DNA from: CAVQBJ01 sp963710725
GTDB taxonomy: Bacteria > Actinomycetota > Thermoleophilia > Solirubrobacterales > Solirubrobacteraceae
Length of the DNA: 64,000 nucleotides
Direction of reading: 5' to 3'
NCBI GenBank assembly: GCA_963710725.1
Contig: CAVQBJ010000008.1
Span: 620,001-684,000, forward strand
The notes under the pieces are model-generated. The model was not told the DNA's origin, searched no databases, and saw nothing but the letters and a program-made list of their open reading frames with translations. Positions 17,746 to 25,923 of the stretch are shown here, piece after piece; position 1 is the first letter of the stretch, and every line of letters starts with the position of its first letter. A program made the position numbers and the translations under genes.

Positions 17746-18060
17746 GTGACGAGCCTCGAAAGCATCATCACCATCCGTCTCGCCCACGGCGGCGACGAGC
17801 CGGCGCTGCGCCGGCTGGCGGCGCTCGACAGCGCCGAGGTTCCCGCGGGAGATCTGCTGCTGGCCGAGGTCGAGGGCGTCCTGCGGGCGGCGTTGTCGCT
17901 CGCCGACGGCACCTCGATCGCGGATCCGTTCGCCCCTACGGCCGACGTGGTGCCGTTGCTGCGGTGGTGGGCGCGAGCGGCACGCGCGCAGCGCCGGCGA
18001 CGCGCCCGCTGGTGGCCGTCCCTCGGGCGGGCCAGCGGCCGCGCCGCCTCGCACGCTTGA
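17746..18060 (+). CDS. small GNAT-remnant-like hypothetical protein
   Basis: 104 residues from a GTG. The first 75 residues (ITIRLAHGGDEPALRRLAALD, then LLLAEVEGVLRAALSLADG) resemble the first half of a GNAT N-acetyltransferase. The acetyl-CoA binding loop (R/QxxGxG/A) is absent; instead there is a hydrophobic WWARAAR segment and an Arg-rich tail. Such truncated proteins recur in actinobacteria, so it is probably a real small gene rather than a decayed one. Function unknown. It lies divergent from the LysR gene. Confidence 0.6.
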   Translation: MTSLESIITIRLAHGGDEPALRRLAALDSAEVPAGDLLLAEVEGVLRAALSLADGTSIADPFAPTADVVPLLRWWARAARAQRRRRARWWPSLGRASGRAASHA

Positions 18061-18162
18061 CGGCGGCGAGCGCGCGCGGCGGGCGCTCGCAGGCCACAAC
18101 CCTTGCCACACTGCACCAGGGATCCCACGAACGCGCGGCTCCGCGCGTTTGATCATCACCCC

Positions 18163-19095
18163 GTGCGTCACCCCCGCCCACAGCCCTGGCTGCCCGGCTT
18201 CGTGGCCCTCAGCGCGATCTGGGGCGCGAGCTTCCTGTTCATCAAGGTGGCCGATCGTGCCCTGCCGCCCACCGGCGTGGCGCTCGCGCGTGTCGCCGTC
18301 GGCGCGCTCACGCTGCTGGGCATGCTCGCCGTCCAGCGCCGGGCGCTGCCGCGGCGGCGGCGCACCTGGGCCCACCTCGCGGTCGTGGCCCTGATCGGCA
18401 ACGCACTCCCGTTCTCGCTGATCGCCTACGGCGAGACCCAGATCTCATCGATCCTGGCCGGCATCTGGAACGCGACCACGCCGCTGCTGACGCTGCTCGT
18501 CGCCATCGTCGTCCTCGGCGAGCAGCCGACCCGCACCCGCACGCTCGGCCTGGCCGTCGGCTTCGCCGGCGTCGTCTGCCTGCTCGGCCCGTGGTCGGGG
18601 GTCAGCAACGGCGCGCTGGAGGGCGATCTCGCCTGCCTCGCCGCGGCGGCGCTTTACGGCGTCGCGTTCCCGTATACGCGCCGTTATCTGAGCCCGCTCG
18701 GCCTTCCGGCCAGCACCCTGGCCGCCGGCCAGCTCATCTGCGCGAGCTTCGAACTGGCGCTGCTGGCGCTGCTCATCGGCGGCGGCGTGGGTCACGTCAG
18801 TCTCGCCGTCGTGGGCTCGGTGCTCGCGCTCGGCGCGCTCGGCACCGGAATCGCCTACGTGCTCAGCTACCGGCTGATCGAGCGCGCCGGGGCGACCACC
18901 GCGTCGACGGTCACCTACGTCGTGCCGCTGTTCGCGACGGTGCTCGGCATCGTCGTGCTCGGCGAACGGCTCACCTGGAACGAGCCGCTCGGGGCGGCCA
19001 TCGTGCTGCTCGGCGTCGCCGTCTCCCAGGATCGCCTGCCGGCGCTCGCCCGCCCGCGTGCCCCCGCGCCGGCGCCGACCGAGACGGCGGGCTGA
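18163..19095 (+). CDS. EamA/DMT-family transporter
   Basis: 310 residues from the GTG at 18163, with about ten membrane helices in two EamA repeats (WLPGFVALSAIWGASFLFIKV begins the first, GALEGDLACLAAAALYGVAF the second). The signatures NATTPLLTLLVAIVVLGEQ and TYVVPLFATVLGIVVLGE mark the ends of the repeats. These drug/metabolite transporters typically export amino acids or other small metabolites. The next gene encodes a second EamA protein starting 9 bp downstream. Confidence 0.87.
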   Translation: MRHPRPQPWLPGFVALSAIWGASFLFIKVADRALPPTGVALARVAVGALTLLGMLAVQRRALPRRRRTWAHLAVVALIGNALPFSLIAYGETQISSILAGIWNATTPLLTLLVAIVVLGEQPTRTRTLGLAVGFAGVVCLLGPWSGVSNGALEGDLACLAAAALYGVAFPYTRRYLSPLGLPASTLAAGQLICASFELALLALLIGGGVGHVSLAVVGSVLALGALGTGIAYVLSYRLIERAGATTASTVTYVVPLFATVLGIVVLGERLTWNEPLGAAIVLLGVAVSQDRLPALARPRAPAPAPTETAG

Positions 19096-19103
19096 TCTCC
19101 GGC

Positions 19104-20054
19104 GTGCGCAGGCGACCGACGACGAGCGCGCTCGCACAGCTCAGCCTGCTGGCGATCACGGCGATCTGGGGCCTCACCTTCGTGATGGTCCAGGACGCGA
19201 TCGCGCGCACGCCGGTGCTCAGCTTCCTCGCCCAGCGATTCCTGCTCGCCGCCGCGCTCGTGGCCGTGCTCTCCGCGCGCCAGCTGCGCGAGCTGTCTGG
19301 AGCCGGCTGGCGCGCCGGCGCGGTGATGGGTGTGTTCCTGACCGCCGGCTACGTGCTGCAGACGTACGGGCTGGCGCACACATCGGCCGCGCACTCGGGC
19401 TTCATCACCGGACTGTTCGTCGTCTTCACGCCGCTGCTGGCCGCCCTCATCGCGCGGCGGCGTCCGAGCGTCCCGACGATCGCCGGCATGACGCTGTCGC
19501 TCGTCGGTCTGGCGCTGCTGTCGGGCACCGGCGGCCAGCTGCACCCGCTCGGAGACGCGCTGACGCTGGGCTGCGCGCTTGCCTTTGCCGTCCACATCCT
19601 CGTCACCGATCGCGCCACGCCGCACCACGCGACGCGCGCCCTGCTGGCGGTGCAGCTCGGCGTCTGCGGCGTGGTCTGCCTGATCGCCGCGCTCGCGCAG
19701 GGCGACCTGCGGGCGCCGGACTCGGGGACGGTGTGGCTGGCGCTGCTGGTCACGGCCATCCTGGCGAGTGCGCTCGCGTTCTTCGTGCAGACCGCCGCAC
19801 AGCGCCACGCGCGGCCCGAGCGCGCCGCGCTGATCATGGCCGCCGAGCCGGCGTTCGCCGGTCTGTTCGCCTACGTGCTGAAGGGGCAGCGACTGTCGCT
19901 CGGTGGCTGGATCGGGGCGGCGTGCATCCTCGGCGCGATTCTGCTCGTCGAGCTCGTCCCCCGCCGGCGCCGCGCCCGGCCGCCGACTCCCGAGGGCGCG
20001 CTCGCGCCCCCGCCGTCCGATGCGGAGCGCGCGGCCGTCGTGGCCCGCGGGTAG
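19104..20054 (+). CDS. EamA/DMT-family transporter
   Basis: 316 residues from the GTG at 19104, with ten helices. Key segments are LLAITAIWGLTFVMVQDAI, TSAAHSGFITGLFVVFTPLLAALIARRRPS, and MAAEPAFAGLFAYVLKGQ. It belongs to the same superfamily as the preceding gene but is clearly diverged from it. The C-terminus is a Pro/Arg-rich cytosolic tail. Two consecutive DMT genes may form a heteromeric pair, as in small multidrug transporters, although ten-helix EamA proteins usually work alone. Confidence 0.87.
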   Translation: MRRRPTTSALAQLSLLAITAIWGLTFVMVQDAIARTPVLSFLAQRFLLAAALVAVLSARQLRELSGAGWRAGAVMGVFLTAGYVLQTYGLAHTSAAHSGFITGLFVVFTPLLAALIARRRPSVPTIAGMTLSLVGLALLSGTGGQLHPLGDALTLGCALAFAVHILVTDRATPHHATRALLAVQLGVCGVVCLIAALAQGDLRAPDSGTVWLALLVTAILASALAFFVQTAAQRHARPERAALIMAAEPAFAGLFAYVLKGQRLSLGGWIGAACILGAILLVELVPRRRRARPPTPEGALAPPPSDAERAAVVARG

Positions 20055-20112
20055 CGTCCCCGGCCCGCGGAGCGCCCGGCGCGCGGGCCGCGCGTTGCCA
20101 TCATCAGCGATC

Positions 20113-20799
20113 GTGCGCGCCCTCGGACGACTGCTGCTCTGCCTGCTCGTCGGAGTGTCGTGCGGGCTCCTCGGGGCCTACCTCGGGCTCGCCGTCGCCG
20201 GGTCGTCGGTGCAGCAGACCGCGGCGGGCCGCGCCACCGTGACGGTCAAGGTCGGACGTCCCGCCGGACTGACGGTGATCAGCGACAGCCCGCCCGCCGA
20301 GCTCTTCCTCAGCCCCTGGACGGTGCCGCTCGTCGTCGAGGTCACCGCCACCGAGATCGATCCGGCCACCGCCGTGCGGGCCGTCGTGGACCCCGGCACG
20401 CGGTCGACCCTCGAGCAGCAGGCCCTGAACGCCCTCGTCGACGCGGGCGAGCGCGCGGCGCTGGCGGCGCTCGCCGGCGCGCTCGCGCTCGGCCTGATCG
20501 GCGGCATCGCCACCGCCACCCTCACCCGACGCGGCCACCACGTGCTGCTCGTCGCCCTCATCGCGCTCATCGCGGCCGGCGCGCCGGCCGCGATCGCCGT
20601 TGCCCAGGTGGCCACTGTCGGCACCGATGCACTCGCCGCTCCGACCTGCCCGGTGACGCCCCAGCTCTCCGTGTCCGACGCCGCCCGCGCCGCCGCCTCG
20701 GTGCAGACCGACCCGACGCTCGCGCGAAGCGTGGCCATCGAGGCGGCCTGCTCACCCGCGTTCGGAGCCGCCTTCGCGCAGGCCGTCGCGCACCGCTGA
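20113..20799 (+). CDS. hypothetical membrane protein
   Basis: 228 residues from a GTG at 20113. A helix at residues 5-28 (LLLCLLVGVSCGLLGAYLGLAVAG) is followed by an extracytoplasmic stretch with a beta-rich TVTVKVGRPAGLTVISDSPP. Two helices at about 118-160 come next, and then a soluble tail with two Cys (TCPVTPQ, EAACSPAF). I recognise no family. It starts 58 bp after the EamA gene on the same strand and could be in the same transcript. Confidence 0.6.
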   Translation: MRALGRLLLCLLVGVSCGLLGAYLGLAVAGSSVQQTAAGRATVTVKVGRPAGLTVISDSPPAELFLSPWTVPLVVEVTATEIDPATAVRAVVDPGTRSTLEQQALNALVDAGERAALAALAGALALGLIGGIATATLTRRGHHVLLVALIALIAAGAPAAIAVAQVATVGTDALAAPTCPVTPQLSVSDAARAAASVQTDPTLARSVAIEAACSPAFGAAFAQAVAHR

Positions 20800-21055
20800 T
20801 ATGGGCCGCTCTCGCCACGCCGAAGTCGCGGCGACGACGACCCTCGAATCGCCGCCGCCGACCCTAGACTCGATGAGAGATTTCCTTCATTCGGGTCTGA
20901 GCGACCGTGTGGCAAGGTATAAGACAGCCTTGACCACCTTCGACCGGCGGCGTTGACGCGATCGTCGGCGGGGTTGGTGCGCTCTCGATGACCATGAACG
21001 CCGCCACGTCCAGCCACCACCTCGAGCTCGCCTCCGCCGCTGCGGGAGCGTCGCG

Positions 21056-22186
21056 ATGACCGGGGCCCGCGCCGCCCGCGTCGCGCTCGGCCTGGCCGCG
21101 CTCGCCGTGGTCGCGGCGGCGGTGATCATCCTCGCCACCCACGACGGCGCGTCGCAGCTCGGCGCCGGTCAGGCCGCCGCGGCCACCACGACATCGACGT
21201 CGGCCCCGCTGCCTCCCACGCGACTGACGAAGCTGCCCCACCGCACGATCATCAACGGCATGTCGCCGCTCGTCGTGCGCCTGAGCGCCCCGCCGGCGCC
21301 GACCTCGCCGCGGCCGTACCTCTCGCCGAACGTCAACGGCACGTGGATGACGATCAACAACGAGGAGGTCTTCACGCCCGCCTCGACCCTGCTGCCGTGC
21401 TCGGACTACTCGCTCACGATCCCGGCCGGGACGACCGCGGTCGCGCACGCGCCATACGGTCGTCAGCGCACGATCGCGCTGACGGTCGACTGCCCGCCGG
21501 TGCGCGGGCTGCAGGTCGCGCTCGCGCGCCTGAACTACCTGCCCGACCACCTGCACCCGCATTTCGGGCGTCCGCAGCACCGCGGGCCGCTCACGCGTGT
21601 GCAGGCGGCGGCGCTCGCCTGGGACCCGCCGAGCGGGCATCTCGTGGCCGAGTACCCCGACGCTCCGCCGGTCGAGTACGGCAATGGCGCCGACGGGCCG
21701 ACGATCGGCGCCCTGGAGATCTTCCAGGCCGACCACGGCATCGATGCGACGGGCGTGCCCGACACGCGCACCTGGGAGTCGCTGCTCGCTGCCGAGACGC
21801 ACGATCGCCAGAGCCCGCACCCGTACACGTGGGTGACGGTGACCGAGACGCTCCCCGAGACGCTCGAGGTGCACCGCGACGGGCGCGTGGTCCTCAGCTC
21901 ACCGGCCAACACCGGCGTGCCCGGTGCGGCGACGGCGCAGGGCGTGTTCCCGATCTTCTCGCGCTTCGTCTCGACGACGATGACCGGGACCAACCCCGAC
22001 GGCAGCCACTACAGCGACCCGGGCGTGCCGTGGGTCAACTACTTCAACGGCGGCGACGCGGTGCACGGCTTCCCGCGTCCCGGGTACGGATACCCGCAGT
22101 CCGACGGCTGCGTCGAGCTTCCGATCTCGACCGCTGCCGAGGTGTACCCGATGCTGCAGATCGGCGACATCGTCTGGGTGGAGTAG
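21056..22186 (+). CDS. L,D-transpeptidase (YkuD) with peptidoglycan-binding region
   Basis: 376 residues. An N-terminal membrane anchor or signal (ALGLAALAVVAAAVIILA) is followed by a Thr/Ser-rich linker, an Ig-like region (about 60-150) and a split peptidoglycan-binding helix bundle (about 155-240: VQVALARLNYLP-type start, GALEIFQADHGIDATGVPDTRTWE). The YkuD catalytic domain follows at 245-376 with VHGFPR and the active-site SDGCVELP (Cys about residue 351). It makes or remodels 3-3 cross-links in peptidoglycan outside the membrane. A 255-bp leader separates it from the upstream gene, so it has its own promoter. Confidence 0.88.
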   Translation: MTGARAARVALGLAALAVVAAAVIILATHDGASQLGAGQAAAATTTSTSAPLPPTRLTKLPHRTIINGMSPLVVRLSAPPAPTSPRPYLSPNVNGTWMTINNEEVFTPASTLLPCSDYSLTIPAGTTAVAHAPYGRQRTIALTVDCPPVRGLQVALARLNYLPDHLHPHFGRPQHRGPLTRVQAAALAWDPPSGHLVAEYPDAPPVEYGNGADGPTIGALEIFQADHGIDATGVPDTRTWESLLAAETHDRQSPHPYTWVTVTETLPETLEVHRDGRVVLSSPANTGVPGAATAQGVFPIFSRFVSTTMTGTNPDGSHYSDPGVPWVNYFNGGDAVHGFPRPGYGYPQSDGCVELPISTAAEVYPMLQIGDIVWVE

Positions 22187-22206
22187 CGCCCGGCGGCCCG
22201 TGGCCG

Positions 22207-23349
22207 CTATGACGGTGGAAAAAGGAAGCCGCCGGCCTCGGAGAGGAGCCCATCGCGCACGAGCGATCGAGCGGCCGGCGCGTCGTCGTGTGCCGGTACG
22301 GCCTGCCCGCTCAGCGCGGCGCGCAGCAGCCGCCCCCGGCGCTCTCGCAGCGATCCCGCGTAGGGCGCCTGACGGCGCGCGCGCGGCGCCGGATCGAAGT
22401 CGCCCGCGTGTGCCACGAGGCAGCCGTCGCGCAGCGGACACGATGCGCAGTCCGGCCGCGCCGAGCACACGCGCTGGCCGAGCTCCATCACGGCCTGCCC
22501 GAGCCGCCACGCATCGCCGTCGCTGCGCAATCCGCCGGGGAAGCGGCGTGCGAGCACGCGGTTGACGTTCGCGTCGCGCGGGAGCACCGGCTCCTCGTAG
22601 GCGAAGCAGCGCACGGCCGCCGCGGTGTACGGACCGACGCCCGGCAGCTCCCCGAGGCGGTCCCCCGGCGGCCAGCCGGAGGCGTGGATCTGGCGCGCGG
22701 CGCGGTGCAGGTCGCGCGCGCGTCGCGGATAGCCAAGGCCGTCCCAGGCACCGAGCACCTCCGCCAGCGGCGCCTGCGCGAGAGCCTGCACGGTCGGCCA
22801 GCGGTCCATCCAGAGCACCCAGTAGTCCGCGGCGCGGCGCACCTGCGTCTGGTGGCTCATGACCTCGGCCACGAGCACGCCGTACGGATCACGGGTCGCG
22901 CGCCAGGGCAGCTCGCGCCGGTGGCCGACCCACCAGCGCACGAGCGCGCGCGCCGGCCGGCCGGTGGCCGTGCCCGCCGTGCCGCGGCGCGCGAGCGCCG
23001 CGTGCACGCTGCGGGTCACGCCCGGCAGCAGGGGCAGCCGGCCGATCGACTCGATCGCCACCCAGCGCCGGGCGAGCTCCCCGGGCCCGCGCGGGCGCGG
23101 CGCCTCGTCGAGCAGGAACGGCCGTAGGACGAAGGCGCCCGCCTCGATGCGCTCCTGCAGGTCGACGAGGCGCTCGACGGCCACGGCGATCCCGGTCTCC
23201 TCGGCCAGCTCACGGGCGGCAGCGCGGACCGCTGACTCGCCGTGCTCTCGCTTGCCGCCGGGCAGCGCCCACCCCCCGCCGCCCGGCTGGCGCACGAGCA
23301 GCACGCGGTCACCGCGCAGCGCCACAGCCGTCGCCACCTGGATGCTCAC
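22207..23349 (-). CDS. fused NUDIX hydrolase and MutY-type adenine glycosylase
   Basis: 380 residues. Residues 1-125 are a NUDIX domain with an intact box (GKREHGE, then RELAEETGI), as in MutT-type nucleotide-pool sanitisers. Residues 135-370 are an HhH-GPD glycosylase: ELPWR, the Glu in VAEVMSHQTQV, LPGVGPYTAAAV, and the catalytic Asp in DANVNRVLARR. A Cys cluster CSARPDCASCPLRDGC should bind [4Fe-4S]. The first Cys spacing is five rather than the usual six residues. In ordinary MutY the NUDIX-like, 8-oxoG-recognising domain is C-terminal and lacks hydrolase residues; here a complete NUDIX is N-terminal. Both halves would limit 8-oxoguanine mutagenesis. Confidence 0.88.
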   Translation of the reverse strand: MSIQVATAVALRGDRVLLVRQPGGGGWALPGGKREHGESAVRAAARELAEETGIAVAVERLVDLQERIEAGAFVLRPFLLDEAPRPRGPGELARRWVAIESIGRLPLLPGVTRSVHAALARRGTAGTATGRPARALVRWWVGHRRELPWRATRDPYGVLVAEVMSHQTQVRRAADYWVLWMDRWPTVQALAQAPLAEVLGAWDGLGYPRRARDLHRAARQIHASGWPPGDRLGELPGVGPYTAAAVRCFAYEEPVLPRDANVNRVLARRFPGGLRSDGDAWRLGQAVMELGQRVCSARPDCASCPLRDGCLVAHAGDFDPAPRARRQAPYAGSLRERRGRLLRAALSGQAVPAHDDAPAARSLVRDGLLSEAGGFLFPPS

Positions 23350-23597
23350 GCCGCCACCGTACGCGAGACGGGTGCAGGCATCCTCGGCACAGGCCTGCCA
23401 GCGCCGGCGGCGCCGTCCATTCGGTTAAGCTTTGTTGGTGCTGTGTTAGCCAGATCGTTCGGCTGTGGGGGTGAGGAGCGAGCGATAGCGGACACGCCTG
23501 AAGCACGCAGGGCCCCCTTATCGATGCCGAGAAGTCACCCCATACCGCTCGTGGCCGTCCCGTGCCGGGCGGCGTCCGTCCAGTGATCCCAGCGCTG

Positions 23598-25514
23598 ATG
23601 ACGCGAGCCCGCACCTCCGCGACCGGTGCGCGGTGCCCGAACGGGAGCACGGTCGCGCGCGCGGTCGCGGTGACGGTCACGGCCCTGGCGGCGGCCGGTT
23701 GCGGTGGCGGCGCGTCCGGTTCGAAGGCCTCGACCGCGGCCAACGGCACGGCCCCGTCGTGTCTGCCGGCGACGCTCGATCACAATGCCACGCTGGCCGG
23801 CACGACCGTCGCCGTCTCACCGGCCCCGGGAACGGTCACCGCCAATCCACGCACGCAGATCAGCTTTCAGGGCGTGCCGGCCTCGGACATTCATGCGATC
23901 TCGGTCGTCGGCTCGCGCAGCGGCCGTCACCTCGGTCGCCTCCAGAGCTACTCGCAGGCCGACGGTGGGAGCTTCCTGGCGAGCACGCCGTTTGCTCCCG
24001 GCGAGCAGGTGGTGGTGCGCGCCGTCATCGGGGCCAGGCAGGTCGGCTTCGGCTTTCGCGTGGATACCCCGTACTCCACCGCGGCCATCCCGTCGTTCAA
24101 GCAGCTCCCGGCGGCGACGGCCGACTATCAGACCTTCGACACCCTGCCGGGCGTCCAGGCTCCGCTGCTGACCGTCACCTCGCCGGATCGAGATCCAGCG
24201 GCCGGCGACGTGTTCCTGACCAACGGGCCTGGAGCGGGCCCCTACGGGGCATTGATCTACACCCCGCAGGGCCGGCTCGTCTGGACCCACCAGGTCCCGG
24301 GTGGCGACACGGTCGAGAACCTCAGCGTGCAGCTCTATGAAGGTCAGCGCGATCTGACCTTCTGGCAGGGCCGCGTGCCCGACCTGGGCTTCGGCCTCGG
24401 CGACGACGTCGTCATGAACTCCCACTACCAGACCGTCGCCACCGTCGAGGGCGGCAACGGGCTGCAGGCGGATCTGCACGACTTCCAGATCACGCGGCAG
24501 GGCACCGCCTACATCACCGCGTACAACCCGATCCGCTGCGATCTCTCGTCAGCTGGAGGTCCGCGCAACGGGGTGATCGTCGACACCGCGGTTCAGGAGA
24601 TCGACATGAAGACCGGTCTCGTCCGCTGGGAGTGGCACAGCCTCGACCACGTGGGCGTCAACGAGTCCGAGACCTCGCCGCCCCAGAGCATTCCGTGGGA
24701 TTGGTTTCACCTCAACTCGATCGATCCGCAGTCCGACGGGAACGTCTTCATCTCTGCGCGCAGCACCTGGGCGAGCTATCAGATCCAGGGCGGCAGCGGC
24801 ACCATCCTCTGGCGTCTCGGCGGCCTGAGGAGCTCGTTCAAGATGGGGCCGGGCACCGAGACCGCGTGGCAGCACGACGGCCGCATCCTCAACGACGGCG
24901 ACGTCACCCTGTTCGATGACGGCTCGGACCCGCCCGTGCATTCCCAGTCGCGCGCCGTGCGGATCGCGCTCGATTTCAAGACGCACACGGCCGCGCTCCG
25001 CTCGGTCTACACGCACGCCGGTCCGCCGTTCCTCGCCGCCAGCCAGGGCAACGCGCAGACGCTGGCGAGCGGAGCCACCGTCGTTGGCTGGGGCGGGGTG
25101 CCGGCGATCAGCGAGTACGCCCCGAACGGCTCGCTGCTCTTCGACGCCCACCTTTCATTCGACCTGATCTTCTACCGGGGCTTTCGCTTCCCCTGGAGCG
25201 GAACGCCGGTGACCCCGCCGGCGGCGGCCGCCAACCTGAACGGCGCCGGCGAAGAGACGATCGTGGACATGAGCTGGAACGGTGCCACCGGGGTGGCGTC
25301 CTGGCGGGTGCTCGCCGGCAGTCGTCGCGGCTCGCTCCACGCGCAGGCGACGACCGCGGTGAGCGGCTTCGAGACCTCCACGATCCTGCCGAAGAAGTAC
25401 GCCTACGCCGCGGTGCAGGCGCTCGACTCCGCCGGTCGAGTGCTCGCCACCTCGCCGCCCGTCGCGGTGAGGACCTATGCGGCCTCGCTTCCGGGGAGCT
25501 CGACGTCCGGGTGA
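23598..25514 (+). CDS. arylsulfotransferase-family lipoprotein (ASST 1)
   Basis: 638 residues from the ATG at 23598 (a GTG at 23562 is possible; neither has a clear ribosome-binding site). A signal ending LAAAGC (lipobox) is followed by an Ig-like domain (about 45-150) and a beta-propeller of the Arylsulfotran_2 type (about 170-540). Propeller landmarks are LHDFQIT (~292), WFHLNSIDPQSDGN (~368), ILWRLGG and AWQHDG (~423). An FN3-like C-terminal domain holds SWNGATGVASWRVLAG. The family transfers sulfuryl groups between phenolic or alcohol acceptors outside the cytoplasm; the catalytic His could not be assigned by eye. The same domain set recurs in the genes at 25924 and 29734. Confidence 0.85.
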   Translation: MTRARTSATGARCPNGSTVARAVAVTVTALAAAGCGGGASGSKASTAANGTAPSCLPATLDHNATLAGTTVAVSPAPGTVTANPRTQISFQGVPASDIHAISVVGSRSGRHLGRLQSYSQADGGSFLASTPFAPGEQVVVRAVIGARQVGFGFRVDTPYSTAAIPSFKQLPAATADYQTFDTLPGVQAPLLTVTSPDRDPAAGDVFLTNGPGAGPYGALIYTPQGRLVWTHQVPGGDTVENLSVQLYEGQRDLTFWQGRVPDLGFGLGDDVVMNSHYQTVATVEGGNGLQADLHDFQITRQGTAYITAYNPIRCDLSSAGGPRNGVIVDTAVQEIDMKTGLVRWEWHSLDHVGVNESETSPPQSIPWDWFHLNSIDPQSDGNVFISARSTWASYQIQGGSGTILWRLGGLRSSFKMGPGTETAWQHDGRILNDGDVTLFDDGSDPPVHSQSRAVRIALDFKTHTAALRSVYTHAGPPFLAASQGNAQTLASGATVVGWGGVPAISEYAPNGSLLFDAHLSFDLIFYRGFRFPWSGTPVTPPAAAANLNGAGEETIVDMSWNGATGVASWRVLAGSRRGSLHAQATTAVSGFETSTILPKKYAYAAVQALDSAGRVLATSPPVAVRTYAASLPGSSTSG

Positions 25515-25523
25515 TCGCCGGGA

Positions 25524-25706
25524 TCAGTAGCCGGGGGCCTTCGAGGCCGGCTTCTTCGCGCCCGAATGCGTGCTCGTGGTGGTCGTGCTGCTCTGCGAGC
25601 TGCTCGAGCCGCTCGAGGAGCCGTTGCCGCCGCACCCCGCTAACACGACGGCGACCGCCGACGCGGCCAGGAGGCTGCGAGCGGCGATCATCAATGTTCG
25701 ACTCAT
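25524..25706 (-). CDS. small Ser/Thr-rich lipoprotein
   Basis: 60 residues from an ATG at 25706 with TAGGAG eight bases upstream. The signal MSRTLMIAARSLLAASAVAVVLAGC carries a lipobox (LAGC). The mature part is only about 35 residues, a Ser/Thr linker followed by a Lys/Pro end. It ends 10 bp from the end of ASST 1 and diverges from the exporter-ASST fusion. Function unknown. A surface-anchored spacer peptide within the sulfotransferase cluster is noteworthy. Confidence 0.7.
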   Translation of the reverse strand: MSRTLMIAARSLLAASAVAVVLAGCGGNGSSSGSSSSQSSTTTTSTHSGAKKPASKAPGY

Positions 25707-25923
25707 CGACCGGTCTCCTATCATTGCTCACAGACCCTGTGGCCAACACTACCAGGCGTTCGCGGCGCCGATCCCGCGCCTCGGCGACGCTCGATCGGGG
25801 GCATCGCTCCGGTCGAGCGCGGCCTCGAAATCCGCGTCTGCCGGCACCGCCAACGGATCTCATGCCCGCGCCAGACGCGACAACAGCAATGTGGAAGACG
25901 CCGCGGCGAACGAGCGTGACGGC

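Noticed and set aside
18163..20054. The two EamA genes as a recent tandem duplication
   Set aside because: The proteins differ in most positions outside generic family motifs, so at most this is an ancient duplication.
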